Source of the DNA: CAYJBH01 sp964370765
Lineage (GTDB): Bacteria; Bacillota; Clostridia; Oscillospirales; Ruminococcaceae
Length of the DNA stretch: 56,235 bases
Assembly: GCA_964370765.1 (NCBI GenBank)
Contig: CAYJKW010000008.1
Location: 1 to 56,235, forward strand
Reading direction: 5' to 3'
Positions 17,106 to 25,137 of the stretch are shown here, piece after piece. A model generated the notes under the pieces. That model was not told the DNA's origin and did not search any database. It saw nothing but the letters and a program-made list of their open reading frames with translations. Made by a program: the position numbers and the translations under genes. The stretch's first letter is position 1, and the number at the start of each line of letters is the position of its first letter.

Positions 17106-18230
17106 ATGAGCCTGGACAATTTTAAGTTTAACATGCCTGTAGCCGTGCATTACGGTGTAGGCGCAGCAAAAAACATGACCGATCTTATTGATGGCGAAAA
17201 CGTACTTATTGTATGTGATCCGTTTTTGTTTAACAACGGCACTGCAAAATCAATTGGAGATGCATTACAAAACAAAAATGTATCATACTATAGCGATATT
17301 GAACCCAATCCCTCAACCATATCGGTAGATGCATGTGCAAATGCCGCGAGAGAAGCAAAGGCTACAACAATCGTTGGCATTGGTGGCGGTAGTGCCATGG
17401 ACGTATCTAAAGTAGTTGCATGTTTAACCACTAACGATGGTAGTATCTATGATTACTACGCAGGCGGTACCGAAACATTTAAAAACGATGGTGTCCACCT
17501 TATACTAATACCAACAACCGCCGGAACCGGTAGTGAGGTTACAAACGTTGGTGTTTTCACCGATCCTAAGGCCGGCCGAAAAATGCCATTTGTTACCGAT
17601 AAGTTTTGGGCAGACGAGGCACTAATTGATCCGGAATTAACATACACCTTACCGGCACCAGTGACTGCAAGTACAGGTCTTGACGCTTTCTGCCATGCGA
17701 TTGAAGCATACTGGAATAAGCAAAGCCAATCGCTTTGCGACTATATTGCACTTGGCGCAATGGAGAAGATACTAACTAACATCGAACTTGCATATAATGA
17801 GCCTAACAATACTGATGCAAGGGGCGAGATGCTAGTTGCCAGCCTTATGGCAGGTGTTGCTTTTAGCCAGACACGCACAACCGGTATACATGCTTTAAGT
17901 TTCCCCTTTACTACAGAATATCATGCAAGCCACGGTCTTGCTTGTGCCATTACACTACCTGCATTTATTAGAATAAGTGTAGAGCAGGCTGAAGAAAAGA
18001 TGCTAAAACTTTGTAACTACCTTGGTTTTAATGATGTAGAAGCATTTGCCGACCATATTAACAATTTAATGGAGAAAATGTCTATACCTACTAAACTCTC
18101 GCAGTTAGGTGTTAAAAAGGAGGACATTCCTCACATTGCAGAGGTAGGTCTATCCGCTGCAATAATACAGCTAACACCAGCAACAATGAACCAGCAAACA
18201 GTAGAACGTCTACTTAATTCAATATTATAA
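17106..18230 (+). CDS. Iron-type (group III) alcohol dehydrogenase, probable sulfo-aldehyde reductase
   Basis: A 374-residue enzyme with the two-domain layout of group III alcohol dehydrogenases: nucleotide motif GIGGGSAMDVSK (about 95-106), IPTTAGTGSEVT, and metal ligands in STGLDAFCHAIEAYW and in the paired His segment GIHALSF...EYHASHG. In sulfosugar pathways such enzymes reduce sulfoacetaldehyde to isethionate or sulfolactaldehyde to dihydroxypropanesulfonate, regenerating NAD+ for fermentation. With the transketolase next door, sulfoacetaldehyde is the more likely substrate. That choice is inferred from context, not from visible residues. Confidence 0.85.
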   Translation: MSLDNFKFNMPVAVHYGVGAAKNMTDLIDGENVLIVCDPFLFNNGTAKSIGDALQNKNVSYYSDIEPNPSTISVDACANAAREAKATTIVGIGGGSAMDVSKVVACLTTNDGSIYDYYAGGTETFKNDGVHLILIPTTAGTGSEVTNVGVFTDPKAGRKMPFVTDKFWADEALIDPELTYTLPAPVTASTGLDAFCHAIEAYWNKQSQSLCDYIALGAMEKILTNIELAYNEPNNTDARGEMLVASLMAGVAFSQTRTTGIHALSFPFTTEYHASHGLACAITLPAFIRISVEQAEEKMLKLCNYLGFNDVEAFADHINNLMEKMSIPTKLSQLGVKKEDIPHIAEVGLSAAIIQLTPATMNQQTVERLLNSIL

Positions 18231-18245
18231 AAGGAGGTACATCTT

Positions 18246-19076
18246 TTGACTGCTAATAAGGTAGCAATGCTAAACAACAAGGCAAAGGAGATACGTAAAA
18301 AAACAATCGAGTGCATCGGTAAACTTGGTGTAGGTCACGTCGGTGGCTGTCTATCGCTTTGCGAGGTACTCTCGGTATTGTATTTTGATGTTATGAACGT
18401 CGATGCAAATGATCCCCAGAAAGCAGATCGTGACCGTTTTATACTATCAAAGGGCCACGGCGGTCCTACAGTATATGCAACACTTGCACTTAAAGGTTTT
18501 TTCGGTGAGGAGTGGTTAGATACCTTAAATCGTCCAAACACTAACCTACCTAGCCACTGTGATATGAAAAAAACCCCAGGAATTGATATGACAACCGGTA
18601 GCCTTGGACAAGGATTCTCGGCAGCTGTTGGAATGGCAATTGCAGGTAAAATGGATAACCATCCTGCATGGTTTTATACCATTATCGGTGACGGAGAAAG
18701 CCAAGAGGGTCAGATATGGGAGGCTGCTATGCTCTCCGGTAATAAAAGGTTAGATAACCTTATTGCTTTCACCGATTATAACAAGATGCAGATAGATGGA
18801 ACTATACAACAGGTAAACGGACTTCACCCACTTGATAAAAAATGGGAATCGTTTGGTTGGCATGTACAGTGTGTAGACGGACATGATGTTAAAGCTATCG
18901 GACATGCAATAGATACTGCAAAAAAAATAACTGGCTGCCCCTCCATGATTATACTGGACACCATAAAAGGCAAGGGCGCATATTTCAGTGAAAACTTGAT
19001 TTCTTCTCATAATATGCCTGTTACCGAGGAAATGTGGAAAAAAGCAGTAAAGGATCTTGATGAGGAGGATGTTTAA
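18246..19076 (+). CDS. Split transketolase, N-terminal (TPP-binding) subunit
   Basis: A 276-residue subunit starting at TTG (18246), seven bases after a perfect AGGAGG. It carries the cofactor residues H31 (GHVGG), SKGHGGP (H71), GSLGQG and the TPP motif that begins GDGESQEGQ (148 on). Residues end where the pyrimidine domain starts in full-length enzymes. With the adjacent C-terminal subunit it should form an active transketolase that moves two-carbon ketol units. In the sulfo-transketolase pathway the equivalent two-subunit enzyme (SqwGH) acts twice, on sulfofructose and on sulfoerythrulose, with glyceraldehyde 3-phosphate as acceptor. Confidence 0.92.
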   Translation: MTANKVAMLNNKAKEIRKKTIECIGKLGVGHVGGCLSLCEVLSVLYFDVMNVDANDPQKADRDRFILSKGHGGPTVYATLALKGFFGEEWLDTLNRPNTNLPSHCDMKKTPGIDMTTGSLGQGFSAAVGMAIAGKMDNHPAWFYTIIGDGESQEGQIWEAAMLSGNKRLDNLIAFTDYNKMQIDGTIQQVNGLHPLDKKWESFGWHVQCVDGHDVKAIGHAIDTAKKITGCPSMIILDTIKGKGAYFSENLISSHNMPVTEEMWKKAVKDLDEEDV

Positions 19077-20021
19077 ATGGAACTCGAAAATAAATGGCTA
19101 CGTGAATTCTATATAGATGAGTTGCTTGAGGCAGCAAGAAAAGATGAGCGCATCGTAATGTTAGAGGCAGATCTAATGATTGCATCCGGCAGTACACGCT
19201 TTGCAAAGGAGTTTCCTGAGCGTACAGTTGATGTAGGTGTTGCTGAGGCAAATATGATTGGCGTCGCAGCCGGAATGAATGCAATGGGCAAGATTCCATT
19301 TACTCATAGCTTTACTGCATTCTCTACCCGTCGTTGCTGTGATCAGGTTACCTTATCGGTTGCTTATGCAGGATTAAATGTTAAGATAATGGGCTCTGAC
19401 CCTGGTGTAACTGCTGAGCTTAACGGTGGTACTCATATGAGCATGGAGGATGTGGCGATAATGCGTAACATCCCTGGCATGACAATATTTGAGCCTACTG
19501 ACAGTGCACAGCTACATGCTGCGTTTCCACAGATTGTTGCACACGAAGGTCCTATATATATTAGATTGTTTAGACGTACAGCTACAAAAGTATTTAGTGA
19601 AGGCTGTGACTTTAAACTTGGAAAAGGTATCCTATTGAACGAAGGATCTGACGTTACAATAGTTGCAAGCGGTATAATGACTGCCGAAGCAATGGATGCT
19701 TGTGAAATATTAGCAAAAGAAGGCATTACTGCCGATGTTATTAATTTACATACAATTAAACCTTTCGATAGTGAGATAGTTCTTAATAGTGCTAAAAAGA
19801 CAGGCGCAGTAGTGACTGCAGAGAACCACTCTATACTAAACGGACTTGGAAGTGCAGTTGCAGAGTGCCTATCTGAGAACTGCCCAACACCTCTAAAGCG
19901 TGTTGGCGTTGCTGATCACTTTGGAGAGGTAGGGTCTGCCGAATTTTTAAAAGAAAAGTACAATCTAAAAGCCGCTGACATTGTGGCTGCTGCCAAAGAC
20001 GTAATCGCTAAAAAGAAATAA
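19077..20021 (+). CDS. Split transketolase, C-terminal subunit
   Basis: A 314-residue subunit whose ATG directly follows the stop of its partner. The catalytic glutamate is E57 in VGVAEANM. The donor-binding loop is unusual. Canonical enzymes read THxG...DGxTHQ, whereas this one reads GSDPG (106-110) and ELNGGTHM (114-121), so a His and an Asp that normally contact the phosphorylated donor sugar appear replaced. The later IRLFRR also differs from the usual IRxGR. These changes fit a donor with a sulfonate in place of phosphate. That interpretation is inferred from remembered family motifs. Confidence 0.92.
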   Translation: MELENKWLREFYIDELLEAARKDERIVMLEADLMIASGSTRFAKEFPERTVDVGVAEANMIGVAAGMNAMGKIPFTHSFTAFSTRRCCDQVTLSVAYAGLNVKIMGSDPGVTAELNGGTHMSMEDVAIMRNIPGMTIFEPTDSAQLHAAFPQIVAHEGPIYIRLFRRTATKVFSEGCDFKLGKGILLNEGSDVTIVASGIMTAEAMDACEILAKEGITADVINLHTIKPFDSEIVLNSAKKTGAVVTAENHSILNGLGSAVAECLSENCPTPLKRVGVADHFGEVGSAEFLKEKYNLKAADIVAAAKDVIAKKK

Positions 20022-20035
20022 AAGAGGTTTTAATT

Positions 20036-20509
20036 ATGAGTAAAATAATTATCGGTTCAGATAAATCAGGCTTCCCACTTAAAGAGGCTATCAAGGCTTA
20101 CCTACAATCAATTGGATACGAGGTAGATGATTGTGGTACACAAAATATGGATGAGCCAATGCCTTATTTTAAAGTTGCACCAATTGTTGCCCAGAAGGTA
20201 CAAAAGGGTGAGTGCGACAAGGCTATCCTTATCTGTGGCACCGGTGCTGGAATGGCAGTTGTTGCTAACAAGTATAAGGGTGTTCATGCGGTTGCATGCG
20301 AAAGTGTTTACACTGCTGAGAAATGCCGCGCAATCAATAACGCAAACATAATAACAATGGGTGGTTGGATGATTGCACCTGAACTTGGTATAGCAATGAT
20401 AGATAAATTCTTAAACACCAACTTTACCGACAACCTTGAAGATTGGCGTAAGGATTTCCTTAAAAACGCATCTAAAGAACTTGCAGCATTGGAAGAAACA
20501 CTTTTTTAA
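20036..20509 (+). CDS. Divergent RpiB/LacAB-family isomerase, probable sulfotetrose isomerase
   Basis: A 157-residue protein of the RpiB fold, keeping the catalytic cysteine C67 in ICGTGAGM and the IIIGSD opening. The usual ring-opening His is Lys (SDK, K10). The second active-site His is Ile100 (CRAINNANI in place of xRxHNxxNV). The Arg-rich phosphate-binding C-terminal segment (GGRHxxR) is missing. It is therefore unlikely to be a ribose 5-phosphate isomerase. In the sulfo-transketolase pathway an isomerase converts 4-deoxy-4-sulfoerythrose to sulfoerythrulose, and its place right after the transketolase genes fits this well. Confidence 0.82.
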   Translation: MSKIIIGSDKSGFPLKEAIKAYLQSIGYEVDDCGTQNMDEPMPYFKVAPIVAQKVQKGECDKAILICGTGAGMAVVANKYKGVHAVACESVYTAEKCRAINNANIITMGGWMIAPELGIAMIDKFLNTNFTDNLEDWRKDFLKNASKELAALEETLF

Positions 20510-20533
20510 CAAACTTTTAAAGGAGATGAAACA

Positions 20534-21205
20534 ATGAAATACTTTTTAGATAGTGCTAAACTTGACGAGATAAAATACGCTTACGAAAACTACTGTATCG
20601 ACGGTGTAACTACTAACCCAAAGCACATTAAGCTAAGCGGCAAACCTTTTATGCAGTGCGTAAAGGACATAGCACAGTGGCTTAAAGAGGCAGACCTTGA
20701 GGGCAAAGATTTCCCTATCTCTTTTGAGATTAATCCACATCTTGAAAAATGGGAAGATATGGTTGAGGCTGCTAAGGAAGTTTCCTCCTACAGCAAGAAC
20801 TATGTAATCAAAATTCCTTGCTGCGAGCAGGGCCTGATAGCTGCAAAAAAACTTGAGAAGATGGGTATCCGCACAAATGTTACATTAGTATTCAGTACAT
20901 CACAGGCGATACCGGTTGCAAAAATTGGGGCAAAATTTGTGTCACCTTTTGTTGGTTGGAAAGAAAATAGCGGTGATTCCGGAGATTACATATTCGATAT
21001 TATTGACCTATACAATAACTACGGCTACGAGACCGAGATAATTGTTGCAGCCGTTAGAAACGGTAAGCAACTTGGCGAGTTTGCTACAGCTGGTGCTGAC
21101 ATAGTTACCTGTGGTCTACAGGTTTATCAAGAATCTTTTGAGCATCCATTTACGACCTATGGACTTGGTGTATTTCGTGAGGCATGGGACGGTACGGCTA
21201 AATAA
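20534..21205 (+). CDS. Small transaldolase-family protein (TalC/FSA size) with altered phosphate site
   Basis: A 223-residue single-domain transaldolase-type TIM barrel. The Schiff-base lysine is K93 (YVIKIP), and TTNP (about 26-29) is conserved. E65 and F139 occupy positions that are Gln and Tyr in fructose 6-phosphate aldolases, which points to transaldolase rather than aldolase chemistry. The motif that normally reads SPFVGR, whose Arg contacts the phosphate, reads SPFVGW (W142). A sulfofructose transaldolase, as in the sulfo-TAL pathway, is a plausible role. It would cleave sulfofructose to sulfolactaldehyde and pass dihydroxyacetone to an aldose phosphate. Function is inferred. Confidence 0.85.
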   Translation: MKYFLDSAKLDEIKYAYENYCIDGVTTNPKHIKLSGKPFMQCVKDIAQWLKEADLEGKDFPISFEINPHLEKWEDMVEAAKEVSSYSKNYVIKIPCCEQGLIAAKKLEKMGIRTNVTLVFSTSQAIPVAKIGAKFVSPFVGWKENSGDSGDYIFDIIDLYNNYGYETEIIVAAVRNGKQLGEFATAGADIVTCGLQVYQESFEHPFTTYGLGVFREAWDGTAK

Positions 21206-21227
21206 GTAGTTTAAGGAGTAATTTATC

Positions 21228-22295
21228 ATGAGCGAGTTTAAAGGTGTACTACACGAGACAACTGTAAAATTCCCCGATACAGACATATGGATCGACTCCT
21301 GTGGCGAGGAGGAACTTAATTACGGCCTTGAAAGAGGCATAACCGGTGCAACAAGCAATCCTATAATAGTTGGCGCTGTTATTAAAAATGAGCTAGAATA
21401 TTGGAAACCAACCATTTTAAGTTTAATCAAAGAAAATCCTGATGCCACCGAAGATGAAATAACATGGATGCTACTGTACAAGGTTGGTGAGGAACGTAGC
21501 AAAAAGTTATTACCGGTTTACGAGAAGCATAATGCAAAAAAGGGCTACCTTTCTGTACAGGTAAATGCAAAATACTATCGTAGTAAAGATAAGATGGTTG
21601 AACAGGCCATGAAGATCCATTCACTTGGCAAAAATATGCAGGTAAAAATGCCAGCTTCAAAGGCAGGTATCGAAGCGATGGAGGAAGTTACATATAGGGG
21701 CTGTAGCATCAATGCAACGGTATCCTTCACCGTAGCACAAGCAGTCGCTGTAGCACAGGCTGTAGAACGTGGACTTGAACGCCGCAAAGCTGAAGGACTG
21801 GATTGTAGTAAGATGGCACCGGTTTGTACCCTGATGATAGGTCGTACCGATGACTGGTTAAAGGCAAGCTGTGCTGCAAATAATCTTGCAATTAAGCCGG
21901 AGGCGGCTGAGTGGGCAGGTGTTGCAGTATTTAAAGAGGCCTATCGTATATATAATGAAAAAGGCTTTACAACACGTCTTTTAAGTGCAGCAAACAGAAA
22001 TGTTTACCACTGGTCAGAAATTGTAGGCGGAGATCTTTGCCAGACAATCAACTATACATGGCACAAGGTATTGAATGATAGCTGCAATATGCCCGTTGTA
22101 AACAGTATTGATAAACCTGTTGCAAAGGAATGGATGGACGAGTTAAACCGTTTCGATGAATTTAAAAAATCCTTTGATGTTAATGCTTTAAAACCTGAGG
22201 ACTTTGTGAACTACGGTGGCTTTAAAAACACCATCTCAACATTCCTTGGCGGATACGATGACCTTGTAAAGCTTATACGTGGATTAATGATATAG
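21228..22295 (+). CDS. Large transaldolase-family protein with Gln at the acid/base position
   Basis: A 355-residue protein of the longer transaldolase branch. TSNP (about 42-45) and the Schiff-base lysine K140 (MQVKMP) are present, and MIGRTDDW (about 203-210) keeps the Arg (R206) of the usual ISRxD motif. The residue that is Glu in classical enzymes of this branch (VSVEV) is Gln111 (LSVQV), as in fructose 6-phosphate aldolase. It may therefore act as an aldolase or on a non-standard sugar. It is 22 bases after the smaller transaldolase, with its own AAGGAG site. Two different paralogues in one operon is unusual. Confidence 0.82.
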   Translation: MSEFKGVLHETTVKFPDTDIWIDSCGEEELNYGLERGITGATSNPIIVGAVIKNELEYWKPTILSLIKENPDATEDEITWMLLYKVGEERSKKLLPVYEKHNAKKGYLSVQVNAKYYRSKDKMVEQAMKIHSLGKNMQVKMPASKAGIEAMEEVTYRGCSINATVSFTVAQAVAVAQAVERGLERRKAEGLDCSKMAPVCTLMIGRTDDWLKASCAANNLAIKPEAAEWAGVAVFKEAYRIYNEKGFTTRLLSAANRNVYHWSEIVGGDLCQTINYTWHKVLNDSCNMPVVNSIDKPVAKEWMDELNRFDEFKKSFDVNALKPEDFVNYGGFKNTISTFLGGYDDLVKLIRGLMI

Positions 22296-22310
22296 TATTG
22301 GAGTAATATT

Positions 22311-24317
22311 ATGAAGTTAACTATTGATAACAACGGCTTTTCACTTTATAATAATAATGTTCTTATCTTTGAGCATACCGAAGATAACCCTTTTATTTAT
22401 GCTGGTCATGGTCAGGAAGATATCTTAATGTACCGTGGTAACTTTAAGATTGAGGACTATGTTACTGCAAGATTCCCCCTTGGAATAAAGGAGATTAACG
22501 AAACTGAAAAAGGCTGCACCGTTAATTTTGATGATACAATTAAGGCCAATATAGTTATTGAGGGTGATGTTGCTACCATCAACCTTAAAAAGGTTTGCGA
22601 AAAGGTAAACCGTTTATGGTTTAGGACTGCCTCTTGCAAGGAAGAAAAGATGTTTGGCCTTGGCGAGCAGATGTCCTACCTTAATCTAAAAGGTAGAAAC
22701 TTCCCGATATTCACATCAGAGCCCGGCGTTGGGCGTGACAAAAGCACGTATATAACATGGAAATCTGATGTAGATGGCATGGCCGGTGGCGATTATTATC
22801 ATTCAAACTATCCACAGCCTACCTTCATATCCTCCAATATGTACTTTTTACATCTAAACTCGACAGCATATTCTGTATTTAACTTTAAGAATGATGATTT
22901 TACCGAGGTAGAGGTATGGGAGGTACCGGAATCCATCCGAGTAGAGGCTGCTACAGACTACCTAAACATGTACGAAAAGGTAACTGCGTTGTTTGGTCGC
23001 CAGCCTGAAATGCCAGCATGGGTATACGATGGTATCGTTGTAGGCCTACAAGGTGGAACCGAGCGTGTAATGGAATTAATCGATAAATCCATGAATGCCG
23101 GCATAAAAATCGCCGGAACTTGGTGCCAAGACTGGTGCGGTAAGCGTGTAACATCTTTTGGAAAGCGTTTACAGTGGGATTGGAAATACCATAATGAAAT
23201 GTATCCAGATCTTCCCAAAGTTATAGAGGATCTTCATTCAAGAAACATTAAGTATCTGGGATATGTAAACCCATACCTTGTAGAAGATGGCGAGCTTTAT
23301 AAAGAATGCTATGAAAAAGGGTATTTTGCAACAAAAAATGATGGCTCAGACTATCTTGTTGACTTTGGCGAGTTCTACTGTGGTGTTGTTGACCTGACTA
23401 ACCCCGACGCCTATAAATGGTTTAAGGACGAAGTTATCATTAAGCATACCATAAACATAGGAATAGATGGTTGGATGGCCGACTTTGGCGAATATCTACC
23501 TACCGATGACATTAAACTGTTTAATGGTGAATCACCACTTATTGAGCATAACAACTGGCCTGTTCGTTGGGCACAGTGTAACTACGATGCTGTCAGTGAT
23601 ACAAATGGGTGGGGCAAGCTTATCTACTTCATGCGTGCCGGTGGTATCGGCTCTCAAAAATACTGCCCACTACTTTGGGCCGGTGATCAATCTGTTGATA
23701 TGACAATGCACGACGGATTGGCATCTACAATCCCGGGAGCACTTTCTGCAGGTATGACCGGTAACGGTTTCTCGCACAGTGACATAGGTGGATTCACTTC
23801 ACTTTATGATAACGTTAGAACAAAAGAAACTTTTTTACGCTGGGCCGAGATGGCAGTGTTTACATCTGCAATGAGAACGCATGAGGGTAATCGCCCTGAC
23901 AGTTGCTTCCAATACTACAATGATGACGATTGCATGGTAAGGCTTGGAAAGCTTGTTGATGTTTTCACCATGATCAGCCCCTATACAAAGGCTATCGGTA
24001 AAGAAAACTCACAGTTAGGATATGCAGTTCAGCGACCATTGTTTGTGCACTACCCTAACGATGAATGTTGTTACAACAAGCAATATCAGTACATGTTCGG
24101 AAGTGAAGTTCTTGTAGCGCCGGTTCATAAAGCCGGTTGTACCGATTGGACAGTATATCTACCTGACGATAACTGGATACATATGTTCACAGGCAAAGAG
24201 TATACAAAGGGTGAGCATAATATAGCCGCACCGATTGGCTGTCCCCCTGCGTTTTATAGAAAAGAATCAAAGTATGCCGATCTTTTTGCCGAGGTTACAA
24301 AAAAATATGGAGTATAA
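22311..24317 (+). CDS. yihQ: Sulfoquinovosidase, glycoside hydrolase family 31 (YihQ type)
   Basis: A 668-residue cytosolic enzyme that releases sulfoquinovose from sulfoquinovosyl glycerides. It matches E. coli YihQ, as I remember it, over its whole length, for example GRQPEMPAWVYDG, DWCGKRVTSFGKR and GWMADFGEYLPTD. The nucleophile is D391 (MADFGE) and the acid/base is D459 (WAGDQ). The Arg and Trp that bind the sulfonate in YihQ are kept as R286 and W289 in FGKRLQW. A Tyr that assists sulfonate binding in YihQ (Y508) is Phe495 here (SDIGGF). No signal peptide is present, so the substrate must be imported. This gene fixes the theme of the operon. Confidence 0.93.
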   Translation: MKLTIDNNGFSLYNNNVLIFEHTEDNPFIYAGHGQEDILMYRGNFKIEDYVTARFPLGIKEINETEKGCTVNFDDTIKANIVIEGDVATINLKKVCEKVNRLWFRTASCKEEKMFGLGEQMSYLNLKGRNFPIFTSEPGVGRDKSTYITWKSDVDGMAGGDYYHSNYPQPTFISSNMYFLHLNSTAYSVFNFKNDDFTEVEVWEVPESIRVEAATDYLNMYEKVTALFGRQPEMPAWVYDGIVVGLQGGTERVMELIDKSMNAGIKIAGTWCQDWCGKRVTSFGKRLQWDWKYHNEMYPDLPKVIEDLHSRNIKYLGYVNPYLVEDGELYKECYEKGYFATKNDGSDYLVDFGEFYCGVVDLTNPDAYKWFKDEVIIKHTINIGIDGWMADFGEYLPTDDIKLFNGESPLIEHNNWPVRWAQCNYDAVSDTNGWGKLIYFMRAGGIGSQKYCPLLWAGDQSVDMTMHDGLASTIPGALSAGMTGNGFSHSDIGGFTSLYDNVRTKETFLRWAEMAVFTSAMRTHEGNRPDSCFQYYNDDDCMVRLGKLVDVFTMISPYTKAIGKENSQLGYAVQRPLFVHYPNDECCYNKQYQYMFGSEVLVAPVHKAGCTDWTVYLPDDNWIHMFTGKEYTKGEHNIAAPIGCPPAFYRKESKYADLFAEVTKKYGV

Positions 24318-24363
24318 CTTCTGTAAAAACCGGCAAAAAATTAGCATAAAGGAATATCATTAA

Positions 24364-25095
24364 ATGACTGAACATATTATTTTCATGTTCGTTATCACAG
24401 CATCAAATATATTTCAAGGCATAACAGGCTTTGCGGGGACTATCCTCGCAATGCCTTTTGGCTTGATGCTAGTTGGATACGACACTGCAAAACCTCTTCT
24501 AAACTTTCTTACCCTACTTTCCGGAATTTATGTGTTTTTAGGAAATCGTAAAGCCGTAAACCGCAAGGAGCTGTTAAAGATAATAGCTGTAATGAGTTTA
24601 GGCCTATTTACCGGTTTTTTTGTTAAAAGTTTTTTTACCGATACATACCCATTAGAGGTAATGCTTGGTATATTTGTTATCTTTCTTGCTATCAAGGGAT
24701 TGTTTTTTAACAAAAAAAATCCTACTACCGATAAACCTGATAGTATGATAAAATCCGGACTTTTACTTGCATCGTCTGGTTTGGTGCATGGGATTTTCGT
24801 CTCCGGTGGCCCGTTATTGATTGGTTACCTTTCAAAAAAAGTAACACAGAAGGTTAATTTTCGCGCAACCATATCTACAGTATGGATATTCACAAACTCT
24901 GTTGTTTTGGCACAGGAATTAATACAGGGTGATGTTTGGGATCCGGAACTATTTAAGTGGTTTTTAGTTGGAGTCCCCTTTTTGTTCACCGGAATGATTA
25001 TCGGCACAAAGCTATATCATAAAATGAGCCAAGAGCTATTTATGAAGCTGACCTATATACTGCTTTTAGTAGCGGGTGTAACATTGTTTTTTTAG
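24364..25095 (+). CDS. TauE/SafE-family exporter, probable sulfonate exporter
   Basis: A 243-residue membrane protein with about eight hydrophobic segments and the two-repeat TauE/SafE layout; GITGFAGTILAMP (about 18-31) and GLVHGIFVSGGPLL (about 138-151) mark the two halves. In sulfoglycolytic operons a TauE-type protein usually exports the C2 or C3 sulfonate end product (isethionate or dihydroxypropanesulfonate). It sits between the sulfoquinovosidase and isomerase genes, which supports that role. No sugar importer is encoded in the operon, so import must use another locus. Confidence 0.88.
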   Translation: MTEHIIFMFVITASNIFQGITGFAGTILAMPFGLMLVGYDTAKPLLNFLTLLSGIYVFLGNRKAVNRKELLKIIAVMSLGLFTGFFVKSFFTDTYPLEVMLGIFVIFLAIKGLFFNKKNPTTDKPDSMIKSGLLLASSGLVHGIFVSGGPLLIGYLSKKVTQKVNFRATISTVWIFTNSVVLAQELIQGDVWDPELFKWFLVGVPFLFTGMIIGTKLYHKMSQELFMKLTYILLLVAGVTLFF

Positions 25096-25137
25096 CCGTA
25101 TTCACGGCAACAGACCATAACGAAAGGAATTAAAATC

